A stretch of 64,000 nucleotides of DNA, from assembly GCF_028369295.1 (NCBI RefSeq), contig NZ_JAQMYP010000007.1, positions 186,001 to 250,000 on the forward strand, read 5' to 3'. The notes beneath the pieces were generated by a model, which was not told the DNA's origin, did not search any database, and saw only the letters and a list, made by a program, of their open reading frames with translations. Within the stretch, counting starts at the first letter, position 1. Each line of letters opens with the position of its first letter. This document shows positions 27,855 to 35,266 of the stretch, one piece after another. The DNA comes from Streptomyces sp. HD (GTDB lineage Bacteria > Actinomycetota > Actinomycetes > Streptomycetales > Streptomycetaceae). A program made the translations under genes and the position numbers.

Positions 27855-27900
27855 CTCCTGGGGGTCAAGGGGTCGCAGGTTCAAATCCTGTCGTCCCGAC
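27855..27900 (+). repeat. Right att-like repeat: 3' half of tRNA-Pro(GGG)
   Basis: Identical over 46 bp to 14193-14238, from CTCCTGGGGGTC to CCTGTCGTCCCGAC. It is followed by a terminator-like sequence, as expected for the authentic 3' flank of a tRNA gene, so this copy probably marks the chromosomal side (attR). Confidence 0.85.
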
Positions 27901-27903
27901 GGT

Positions 27904-27945
27904 GCGAAGGGTCTTCGCGGGCGAGAGCTCGCGGGGGCCCTTTTT
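27904..27945 (+). terminator. Terminator-like hairpins downstream of the tRNA-Pro 3' half
   Basis: Two short hairpins (CGAAG/CTTCG at 27905-27917; GCGAG/CTCGC at 27921-27932) are followed by GGGGGCCC and five T residues at 27941-27945. This is a reasonable factor-independent terminator for the ancestral tRNA gene. Confidence 0.5.
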
Positions 27946-28006
27946 CATGCCTGCCGGCGCCGACGCCGCCTGCTCGCGCAGCCGCAGCTTGACGCGCAGC
28001 CTCACC

Positions 28007-28055
28007 TTGACCGATGTCCGTTTCGGTGTAATGTGTACGTATACATCGTAAACAT
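28007..28055 (+). promoter_or_regulatory. Promoter with overlapping 15-bp palindromic operator (site A)
   Basis: A TTGACC box (28007-28012) and TAATGT (28029-28034) are separated by 16 bases, a good housekeeping promoter. Directly after the -10 lies GTATACATCGTAAAC (28039-28053). Related palindromes occur at 35211, 41131 and 41263. The position over the start point suggests repression, most simply by the TetR-family protein encoded at 40.4-41.1 kb. Confidence 0.65.
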
Positions 28056-28139
28056 CTCTGAGTGCTGTCGTGAGTCCTCTGATCGGTCCTGGTCCGCTGT
28101 CTTGGGTCGTCGGCGGACCAGGACCCGCGAGGAGGACAC

Positions 28140-30293
28140 ATGAACCGTCCACTGCGTGTCACCGTGGTCACGACGGCAGGGATCCTCGGCGGAGCGGAAG
28201 TCTGGCTGCTGGCGCTGCTCGACGCGACCGACCGGCTGGACGTGGACGCGGTGATGCTGGGCAACGGGCCCCTGGGTGAGGAGTTCCGGCGCAGGGGAGT
28301 GCCCTGTGTCACGCTTCCGACGGGGCGGACCGGAGCGGCGATCGTGGCCTCCGCGACATCGCTCGCGCGCCGGTTGCGGGCTGACCGGCCGGACGTGGTC
28401 CTCGCCAACGGGATCAAGGCGGCATGTGTGTGCGGGCCGGCCGCGTGGCTCACCGGAGTGCGCTGCGTGTGGGTCAAACACGACTACACCCACCCCCGGC
28501 TGATGAAGCTCCTGGCCACGCTCATCGACGACTGTGTGGGGACGGCGGACGGACTGGTCGCCGCCTCACGACATCCCCGCGCCGAACTCGTACCGTTCCC
28601 CGTGCCGGAGGGAACCGCACTGCCCCGTGAGGCCGCCCGGGAGGAGCTGGTACGACACGGTGTGCGGCTCAACGGCCACGACGAGCGGTTGCTGCTCACC
28701 GTCAGCCGGCTGGTCTTCAACAAGGGCGTGGACAACGCGATCGAGGCACTGGCGAAGCCCGGCGGCGAGCGCTGGCGGCTGGCCGTCGTCGGGGGCGAGG
28801 ATCCGACCGAACCTGGGGAGCAGGACCGGCTCTCGCAGCTGGCCGCCGGCCTCGGAGTGGCCGACCGCGTCGACTTCACGGGTTTCATCAAGGACGCCTG
28901 GCGGATCATCCCCGGAGCCGACGCCGCCGCGGTGCTGACCAAACCCACCCCGGCGATGCCCCATCCGGAGGGCTTTGGGGCGGTCGCCCTGGAGGCGATG
29001 CGCTCCGCGGTCCCCGTGATCACCACGCCGGGCCCGGTCGCCGACCGGGTGGCGGAACCGGGCGCGGCGCACGCCGGGATCGCCGTGCCGCCCGGTGACC
29101 CCACCGAGGTGGGCCTGGCGCTCCGCCGCTTGACGGACCACGACACGCGCGCCGCCATGGGCACCGTGGGACACCGGCTGACGGCTTCCCATCCGGGCCC
29201 CGCCGACTGCGCCGGACGGCTGGTGCAGATCCTCTCCGAGACCGCGCGCCTGCCCGGCGCGGGACTGACCGGGACCGAACCGGTCTCGGTGGTGACCACC
29301 GTGCTCGACGAGGCCGATGTGATCGACCGGCTGCTCGGAGGGCTGGCGCCCCAACTCGTCGAGGACGGCGACGAGATCGTCGTGGTCGACGGCGGCTCGA
29401 CCGACGACACGGCCGACCGGGTCGAGGCATGGGCCGCGAAGGACGCCCGCATCCGGCTGCTCCGCCTCCCCGGCTCCACCATCTCGGCCGGCCGCAACGC
29501 CGGTGTGCGCGCGGCGGGCAACCCGCTGATCGCCTGCACCGACGCCGGCTGCTACCCCGAACCGGACTGGCTGGCCCGGCTGCGTGCGGCGGCGGCGGAG
29601 TCCGTCCCGCCCGATCTGATCACCGGCGTCTACCGGGCGGACGGGCAGGGGGCGTTGAGCCGGGCCATGTCGGCGGTGGGGTATCCGGTGCCCGATGAGG
29701 CCCGTCATCCGGGACCCTGGACACGCGTGTACTGCCGGCTCTTCGGCCGTGGACTGGACGCGGCCATGCCCACCGGGCGATCGGTGGCCTTCTCCCGCTC
29801 CGCCTGGCAGGACGCCGGGGGATTCCCCGAGCATCTGCACACCGCCGAGGACGTGCTCTTCGGCCGTGCCGTCGTCGGGGCCGGCCATCGGGCGGTTCTG
29901 GCCTCCGCCGCCGAGGTGGGCTGGGAACAGCGGCCGACGCTGCGTCGGACGGCGGCGATGTACTTCCGTTACGGCGAGGGCGGCGGACGGTCGGCCGACC
30001 CGCGCCTGGTGGGCCGGGACATGGCCCGAGCGGGCGCCTACGCCCTCGGTCTCGCCGCGCTGATGACGGGCCCACGCGCCCGCCTCACCGCGGCCACCGC
30101 GTTCACCGCGTATGTGTCACTTCCGCTCGCCAGGGCCGTCCGCCGACGCCACTGGACGGCCGTGCCGCTCGTCCCCTTCGCCACGGCGGTGCGCGACCTC
30201 GCCAAGGCGGCCGGGGCCGGGCGCGGACTGGTCGGTCGGCTGAGGTCGGGCGGGGCCACCACGGACGCTCCGGACAAGGACGATGCCTCATGA
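28140..30293 (+). CDS. Bifunctional glycosyltransferase: GT4 domain fused to GT2 domain
   Basis: 717 residues from an ATG with GAGGAGG upstream. Residues 1 to about 370 are a GT-B fold GT4 enzyme: VVTTAGILGGAEVWLLALL at the N terminus, LLTVSRLVFNKGVDNAIEAL as the second-domain start, and EGFGAVALEAMRSAVPV as the donor-binding E-x7-E motif. From about 380 a GT-A fold GT2 domain begins (VSVVTTVLDEADVIDRLL, VVDGGSTDDT, TDAGCYPEPDW as DxD-like site). A hydrophobic C-terminal segment (AYVSLPLARAV) may attach it to the membrane. Two linkages of a repeat unit could be made by one polypeptide. It overlaps the next gene by ATGA. Confidence 0.88.
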   Translation: MNRPLRVTVVTTAGILGGAEVWLLALLDATDRLDVDAVMLGNGPLGEEFRRRGVPCVTLPTGRTGAAIVASATSLARRLRADRPDVVLANGIKAACVCGPAAWLTGVRCVWVKHDYTHPRLMKLLATLIDDCVGTADGLVAASRHPRAELVPFPVPEGTALPREAAREELVRHGVRLNGHDERLLLTVSRLVFNKGVDNAIEALAKPGGERWRLAVVGGEDPTEPGEQDRLSQLAAGLGVADRVDFTGFIKDAWRIIPGADAAAVLTKPTPAMPHPEGFGAVALEAMRSAVPVITTPGPVADRVAEPGAAHAGIAVPPGDPTEVGLALRRLTDHDTRAAMGTVGHRLTASHPGPADCAGRLVQILSETARLPGAGLTGTEPVSVVTTVLDEADVIDRLLGGLAPQLVEDGDEIVVVDGGSTDDTADRVEAWAAKDARIRLLRLPGSTISAGRNAGVRAAGNPLIACTDAGCYPEPDWLARLRAAAAESVPPDLITGVYRADGQGALSRAMSAVGYPVPDEARHPGPWTRVYCRLFGRGLDAAMPTGRSVAFSRSAWQDAGGFPEHLHTAEDVLFGRAVVGAGHRAVLASAAEVGWEQRPTLRRTAAMYFRYGEGGGRSADPRLVGRDMARAGAYALGLAALMTGPRARLTAATAFTAYVSLPLARAVRRRHWTAVPLVPFATAVRDLAKAAGAGRGLVGRLRSGGATTDAPDKDDAS

Positions 30294-31063
30294 GCCACCC
30301 CATCGCCTCCAGGCAACCGCTGGTGCTGATGTACCACGGTGTCGGCCTGCGCTCCGCGAGCCAGGACCCGTTCTGCCTGTTCGTCCCGCCCGACACCCTC
30401 CACCGGCAACTGCGAGGGCTGCTCGACCGGGGCTGGACACCGCTGACACTCCACCGCTATCTGCGCGGCGACTTCCCCGGACGCAGTGTGCTGGTGACCT
30501 TCGACGACGGCTACCGGGGCCTGCTGGACGAGGGCGTGCCGGTCCTGCGGAAACTGGGGTTCCCCGCCACCGCGTTCGTGCTCAGCGGCGTACTCGGCGG
30601 TACCTCCGCATGGATGGCCGAAATGCCCGACGAGCCGCTGCTGGACGCCGACGGTGTGCGCGCCCTGGCCGACGCGGGACTGGATGTCGAATGCCACGGA
30701 TGGGACCACAGCGACCTCGCGAACGCCGAGCCCGGGACCCTCGTACGCAATCTCAGGGATGCCGCGGCGGCCCTGGCCGAGATCACCGGCAGGCGTGCCC
30801 GTGCGTTCGCCTACCCCTACGGGACGCACGACCCCGCCGCCCGCAGGGCAGCGGCCGAAGCCGGGTTCGAGGTCGCGTTCAGCGTGCACGACGGCGCCGG
30901 GCGCTACGCCATCCCGCGCGTCGACATCAACGCCACCGAGATCGACGCGACCTTCCGGCTGAAGACCTGGCGCGGCTACCCCGCCATCCGCCGGGCGTCC
31001 GGGGCAGTGCCACTGCTGCGCCCCGCCCTGCACTCACTGATCGGCTTCGCCCAACGGCCCTGA
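30290..31063 (+). CDS. Polysaccharide deacetylase (CE4 / NodB-like)
   Basis: 257 residues; ATG overlaps the glycosyltransferase stop. The NodB core is present: VLVTFDDGYRG (catalytic and metal Asp), ECHGWDHSDL (metal-binding H-x3-H), and FAYPYGTHDPAARRAA with the RxxPY-like region. It would remove N- or O-acetyl groups from a saccharide. No signal peptide is visible, so it probably acts on a cytosolic lipid-linked precursor. Its 3' end converges with and overlaps the leftward GT4 gene by 137 bases, within a tandem-repeat zone. Confidence 0.85.
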   Translation: MSHPIASRQPLVLMYHGVGLRSASQDPFCLFVPPDTLHRQLRGLLDRGWTPLTLHRYLRGDFPGRSVLVTFDDGYRGLLDEGVPVLRKLGFPATAFVLSGVLGGTSAWMAEMPDEPLLDADGVRALADAGLDVECHGWDHSDLANAEPGTLVRNLRDAAAALAEITGRRARAFAYPYGTHDPAARRAAAEAGFEVAFSVHDGAGRYAIPRVDINATEIDATFRLKTWRGYPAIRRASGAVPLLRPALHSLIGFAQRP

Positions 31064-32303
31064 CGACCCTGGCGGCTTCGCCCAACGGCCCTGATGACCC
31101 TGGCGGCCTCGCCGGCCCTGACGGCCTCGCGGGTCCTGACGGCCGTGCAGGCTCGCCGCCCAGACAACGGCCGTGCACGCTCGCCGCCCAGACGCCGCGG
31201 GCATCGTCGTACACGGTGTACATCCGCTCCACGACCTGCCGTACGTCGTGATGGCGGCGGATGTGTGCCTCCGCCTCCGCACCGAGCCCCCGGCCCGTCG
31301 CCGGATCGGCAAGCAGGCGGGCCATCGCGGCCGCGAGCGCGCTCGGGTCCTCCAACGGGACGACGGCGAACGGCACATGGCCGGGCGGGAGGAACTCCCG
31401 CGCCCCCGGCACATCGGTGACGACGACAGGGCGGGAGCAGGCCATGGCTTCCAGCGGGGCGAGCGCCATCCCCGCTTCCCAGCGCGAGGCAAGGACCGCG
31501 AGATCGGCCGCGAGATACCAGTCACGAGGGTCTGCGACGGCTCCGGCGAAAGCGACGGACGACGACGCCCGTGCCGCCAGAACCGAACGGTCCGGCCCGC
31601 CCCCGACAAGGACCAGTCCCGCCCCCGGTATCCGCTCCTCGACCTCCGTCCAGGCGTCGAGCAGCACGTCCTGCCCCTTCTGACGGCACAGCCGCGCCAC
31701 GCACACGACCAGGGGACCGGTGCCGCACACTCCGAGCCGCCGCCGCGCGACGTCACGCGATGACGCCTGCGGCGGGGTCAGCCAGTCGAGGTCCACCCCA
31801 TTGCGTACGACGGTGTACCGGGACCGGATGCCGGCGGCCGCCCCGTGGGCCCGCTCGCCCTCGCTCACGCACACCACCTGGTGCGCCCAGCGCGCTCCCG
31901 TCCTCTCCCACCGCACCGTGGCCCTCCGCAGGGCGGCGGCGGACACGGCGTCGAACGACCAGGCGTGCGGCTGATAGACGGTCGGCAACCGCCCGCGGAT
32001 CGCCAGGCGGCCCGCGAGTCCCGCCTTCGCGCTGTGCAGGTGCACCACGTCCGGACGCACCGAGCCCACGATGCGCCGCACTGAGGCGACCTCGCGCGGC
32101 AGCGCCGGACCGGGGGAGCGCACGGCATCCCACCGCACCACCCGGGCCCCGCGCCGCGCGGCCGCCAGCCACAGCGTGCCGGCGATCGGGCAGGCCACGA
32201 TCACCTGGTCGCCTCTCGCGCACTGCCCGGCAGCCAGGTCCGTGACCACCCGGGCGACACCCGCCTCGCTCGACTGCGCGATGTGCAGGATGGTCCGCCT
32301 CAC
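30927..32303 (-). CDS. Glycosyltransferase family 4 protein
   Basis: 458 residues from a GTG at 32303 (GTGA overlap with the ATP-grasp stop). The GT-B enzyme has ILHIAQSSEAGVARVVTDLA at the N terminus, RPDVVHLHSAKAGLAGRLA, then VARLCRQKGQDVLLDAWTEV, and the donor motif SRWEAGMALAPLEAMACSRPV. The catalytic part ends near residue 375 (YTVYDDARG). The remaining 80 residues are Pro/Gly/Arg-rich, made by short tandem repeats, and overlap the opposing deacetylase gene; the original stop was probably lost. It likely adds one sugar to the exopolysaccharide repeat unit. Confidence 0.85.
   Translation of the reverse strand: MRRTILHIAQSSEAGVARVVTDLAAGQCARGDQVIVACPIAGTLWLAAARRGARVVRWDAVRSPGPALPREVASVRRIVGSVRPDVVHLHSAKAGLAGRLAIRGRLPTVYQPHAWSFDAVSAAALRRATVRWERTGARWAHQVVCVSEGERAHGAAAGIRSRYTVVRNGVDLDWLTPPQASSRDVARRRLGVCGTGPLVVCVARLCRQKGQDVLLDAWTEVEERIPGAGLVLVGGGPDRSVLAARASSSVAFAGAVADPRDWYLAADLAVLASRWEAGMALAPLEAMACSRPVVVTDVPGAREFLPPGHVPFAVVPLEDPSALAAAMARLLADPATGRGLGAEAEAHIRRHHDVRQVVERMYTVYDDARGVWAASVHGRCLGGEPARPSGPARPSGPARPPGSSGPLGEAARVVRAVGRSRSVSAGRGAAVALPRTPGGWRGSRARSSAGRSRRSRWR
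31042..31196. repeat. Short tandem repeats at convergent gene ends
   Basis: A 31-bp unit starting CGGCTTCGCCCAACGGCCCT occurs at 31042-31072 and 31073-31103 with one difference. A second unit of about 27-28 bp (GCCGTGCA.GCTCGCCGCCCA) is repeated at about 31142-31196. They cover the last codons of the deacetylase gene and the low-complexity C-terminal tail of the opposing glycosyltransferase. Confidence 0.75.
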
Positions 32304-33733
32304 GGCGCCGCACCCTTCTGCGGCAGAAGCCGACCTCCTGGAGCCGCGCTGGCGTCGTGCGACTCGACGGTGCTCGGGCCGGAGTTGCTTGAGCCGGTGC
32401 CCTGCGAGTCGGTCCCGTGCGAGCCGGTGTCCTTCGGCAGCGCCGCCTCACCCCGTGCCGCCTCACCCCGTGCCGCCCCACCCGGCGCACCCTCGCCCAC
32501 GCCCCCCTCGCCCGGACCGCTGTTGCCCCCGGTCACCCTCAGCCGCAACGGCTTCGTCAGCCTGCGGGCGACCGTTCCGCTGAACCGCACCGCCTCCGCG
32601 ACGGCCGGCACCGGATCGTCCCGGCTCACCCAGGCCCGTTCGAGGTTCCGCCGGGGCAGCGGCTCCGGGAGCCGGCGGTCGCGCCAGGCGGTCACCGCGG
32701 TCGACACGGCGTCCAGGTTGCCGACGATGAAGCCCCGGCCGTGGATCTGCGATCCGTCCGAAATGCGCCGGCCCGTCAGGTCCAGGTACATCGCGCGGAC
32801 CACGTCCAGTCCCTGCGCCGTGTTGAAGAGGCGGAACTGCTGTCCGAACCGGGGATTGAAGTCGATCAGCTTGTAGCGGCCGTCACGCCGGTCGAACCGC
32901 CAGTCGAGGTCGGCGATCCCGCAGTAGCCGATCGCCCGGCACAACTCGGCGGCCAGCGTCGCGAGGACGGTGTTGCGCCGCGCCCACGCCCGGGTGGTGA
33001 GGCCCGACTTGGGCGGCCAGGAGCGGAACTTGTGCCCGGTGAAGACGAGCCGGGGTACACCTCCCGCGCCGCAGTAGAGGTGGGTGAACCACTCCTCAGC
33101 GATGTCGAGAGCGATGTGCTCCTGCACGATGACGGAGGGGGACTCGGCCGCCCCGCACCGGGCGAGCAGCTCCTCCTCGTCGTGCACGACCGTGGTGTGC
33201 CCCATTGCGGAGTCGTTCAGCTTGGTGAACGGCTCCCTGTCCTTGAGGACCACCGGGAAGCCCCACTCACGGCTCACCGCGACCAACTCGGCCCGGTCGA
33301 CCGGCGATCGGGTCCGCGGAGTGGGCACCCCGTGCTCCTCGCAGATCCGGTGCAGCCCCTCCTTGCTGGCCACCCTGCGAGGCAGCGCCGGCGGCACGGG
33401 AGGCAGCACGAACCACTCGGCCAGCCGGTCGGCGTTCTCCGCCAGCAGCACGGCGGCCTCGTCGCCCTCCGCCACGGCCACGGTGGGGCGGCCGATCTCC
33501 CGGCCCATCCGCAGGAGGAGCGAGACGAGTTCGGACGTTTCCTCGGCGCCGGTCGTCGGGCGGACGAAGCGGCCGGTGAGGTGGCGCGAGAGGGCGACCG
33601 GAGTGAACCGGTCCTCGACCATGGCGTACGCCGGAACGCCCATGCGTCCCAGGGTGCGCACCACGCCGAGCCCGCCGTGGAGTTGGGGGAAGCGCCCCAC
33701 CTTGACGAGCAGTGCCGGTACGGAGTCGCTCAT
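32300..33733 (-). CDS. ATP-grasp carboxylate-amine ligase-like protein
   Basis: 477 residues from the ATG at 33733. It has a Rossmann-like N-terminal part (ALLVKVGRFPQLHGGLGVVR) and an ATP-grasp core: EWGFPVVLKDREPF with the ATP-binding Lys, SVIVQEHIALDIAEEWF, and the metal-binding IADLDWRFD and LIDFNPRFGQQFRL. The fold matches D-aspartate-ligase-type enzymes that make amide bonds between an amino or sugar amine and a carboxylate. Located among glycosyltransferase genes, it may decorate a deacetylated amino sugar or uronic acid with an amino acid. The last 65 residues are Gly/Ser/Glu-rich and disordered. Substrates are unknown. Confidence 0.8.
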   Translation of the reverse strand: MSDSVPALLVKVGRFPQLHGGLGVVRTLGRMGVPAYAMVEDRFTPVALSRHLTGRFVRPTTGAEETSELVSLLLRMGREIGRPTVAVAEGDEAAVLLAENADRLAEWFVLPPVPPALPRRVASKEGLHRICEEHGVPTPRTRSPVDRAELVAVSREWGFPVVLKDREPFTKLNDSAMGHTTVVHDEEELLARCGAAESPSVIVQEHIALDIAEEWFTHLYCGAGGVPRLVFTGHKFRSWPPKSGLTTRAWARRNTVLATLAAELCRAIGYCGIADLDWRFDRRDGRYKLIDFNPRFGQQFRLFNTAQGLDVVRAMYLDLTGRRISDGSQIHGRGFIVGNLDAVSTAVTAWRDRRLPEPLPRRNLERAWVSRDDPVPAVAEAVRFSGTVARRLTKPLRLRVTGGNSGPGEGGVGEGAPGGAARGEAARGEAALPKDTGSHGTDSQGTGSSNSGPSTVESHDASAAPGGRLLPQKGAAP

Positions 33734-33746
33734 GACGGGCTCCCGG

Positions 33747-35162
33747 TCAGCAGGCGCCGGTCCGGCGCACGACCGCGGACGGCGTCCGCAGCAGGATGGA
33801 CAGGTCCAGGGCGGGCGACCAGTTCTCGACATAGCTCACATCGAGCCGGTCCCGCTCGTCGGTGGGCAGGCAGGAACGACCGCTGACCTGCCACAATCCG
33901 CTCATCCCCGGCTTCACGAGGAGCCGGTGACTGCCGTCCTCGCTCAGGCGGGCGACCTCGTCCTTCACCAGAGGTCTCGGACCGACCAGGGACATGTGGC
34001 CCGCGACCACGTTGAACAGCTGCGGCAGCTCGTCCAGTGAGGACGTGCGCAGGAAGGACCCCGCTCTTGTGACGCGCGGGTCGTCGGGGATCTTGAAGAA
34101 CCGGTCGCAGCCGTAGCGGTTGAGGTGGGCGAGCCCGGGCTTGAGCCGTTCCGCGCCACGGTGCATCGACCGGAACTTCAGAAGGGTGAACTCTCGGCCG
34201 TCGCGGCCGATGCGGCGCTCCCGGAAGAGCGAGGGGCCCGGGCTGTCGAGCCGTACCCATACGGCGATGGCCGCCATCAGCGGCGCCAGCAGCAGTATGC
34301 CCAGCAGGGCCAGCAGACGGTCGGTCAGTTCTTTGGGGACGCGGGACCGCGTGGAGAGCCTGGGCGCGCGCAGCTGTAGCAGGGGCACCCCGGCGACCGG
34401 ACGCAACGCCAGCCTCCCGGGTGTGACGTCGGCGAGGACCGGCGCGAGCAGCAGGTCGACGCCCGCGGCCCGCAGCTCCCAGGACAGGTGCCGCAGCCGT
34501 TCGGAGCCCAGTTCGGGGCCGGGCAGGGCGATGACCGCATCGCAGCGGGTCCGCCGTACCGCCTTGAGCAGGTCCACGGCTTCGTTGGGCCCGTCGGTAT
34601 CGCTCCCGGGGGCCGCCGGGCCGGTGAGGCAGACGGCCACGACCTGCGGTCCGGGGGAGTATCCCCTCCTCAGCGCCGCGAGCAGCTCGGCGGCGGACTC
34701 GGCGGGTCCGAGCACGAGCACCCGTTCGGCGTCCCCGCCCCGGCCCGAGCCGGAGCGCATCCTCGCCCGCCGGGACCGGCGCAGCCCGAGGGTGAGCGCG
34801 GCGGCGAGGGGCAGTGCGATCAGGGCGTCGCGCAGCAGGTCGTCGCGGGGTGCGAACAGCCAGGCGGTACCGGCCGCGGCGGCGGCGACACAGGTTGCCC
34901 GCAGTACCGGGCGGAGGTAGTCCGCGTGGGCACCGGGCCCGTACATGCGTTGTGACGTCAGGAAGAGCAGCCACAGCGGGACGAGCACGGCCGGGACGTA
35001 CCAGCGATGGGAGAACATCAGCACCCCGCCCGCGGCGAGGGCCGCGGCGAGCGCGTCGAGCGCGAGCAGGACCGGCAGCGGAGAGCTGCGGCCCGGACGC
35101 CTGTGCGTCCCTTCCGCGGTCCTCGCCGGTCCGGTGCGGGTCGATTCCTCTACGACGGCCAC
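33747..35162 (-). CDS. Polyprenyl-phosphate glycosyl-1-phosphate transferase (exopolysaccharide initiation)
   Basis: 471 residues from a GTG at 35162. Hydrophobic helices lie at about 28-48, 57-70, 90-115 and 120-140. A soluble nucleotide-binding-like region (RVLVLGPAESAAELL) is followed by one more helix near 285-310 (LLALLGILLLAPLMAAIAVW). The cytosolic bacterial sugar-transferase domain then has KFRSMHRGAE, SLDELPQLFNVVAGHMSLVG and GPRPL. Such enzymes load the first sugar-1-phosphate onto undecaprenyl phosphate. It heads a leftward transcription unit with the ATP-grasp and GT4 genes, from the operator-containing promoter at 35.2 kb. Confidence 0.9.
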   Translation of the reverse strand: MAVVEESTRTGPARTAEGTHRRPGRSSPLPVLLALDALAAALAAGGVLMFSHRWYVPAVLVPLWLLFLTSQRMYGPGAHADYLRPVLRATCVAAAAAGTAWLFAPRDDLLRDALIALPLAAALTLGLRRSRRARMRSGSGRGGDAERVLVLGPAESAAELLAALRRGYSPGPQVVAVCLTGPAAPGSDTDGPNEAVDLLKAVRRTRCDAVIALPGPELGSERLRHLSWELRAAGVDLLLAPVLADVTPGRLALRPVAGVPLLQLRAPRLSTRSRVPKELTDRLLALLGILLLAPLMAAIAVWVRLDSPGPSLFRERRIGRDGREFTLLKFRSMHRGAERLKPGLAHLNRYGCDRFFKIPDDPRVTRAGSFLRTSSLDELPQLFNVVAGHMSLVGPRPLVKDEVARLSEDGSHRLLVKPGMSGLWQVSGRSCLPTDERDRLDVSYVENWSPALDLSILLRTPSAVVRRTGAC

Positions 35163-35190
35163 GGCTCGCTACCTCACCTCTTGGCCGGTC

Positions 35191-35231
35191 TTGATTGCCC
35201 TGATATGTACGTTTACGATGTATATATACAT
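35191..35231. promoter_or_regulatory. Divergent promoter region with palindromic operator (site B)
   Basis: Rightward, TTGATT (35191-35196) and TACGAT (35214-35219) are 17 bases apart. The operator GTTTACGATGTATAT (35211-35225) is the reverse-complement form of site A and is embedded in an AT-rich run up to 35231. It lies between the sugar-transferase gene (left) and the flavin monooxygenase gene (right) and could control both. Confidence 0.6.
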
Positions 35232-35266
35232 ACGCCGGAAATGGGGCAGTAGTCAAGAAGTCGCTG

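Larger units (their letters stand above)
14193..27900. mobile_element. Genomic island bounded by tRNA-Pro 3' half repeats
   Basis: Two identical 46-bp direct repeats bound this 13.7-kb segment. A decayed tyrosine recombinase lies just inside the left repeat. The cargo is a secreted-protein operon, a methyltransferase, a thioester-reductase-like enzyme, a large polyketide synthase and an IS5-type transposase. The architecture is that of an integrative element that used a tRNA-Pro gene as attB and has lost mobility functions; no excisionase, replication or transfer genes were seen. The intact tRNA gene is not in the window, so a larger tandem accretion reaching left is possible. Confidence 0.7.
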
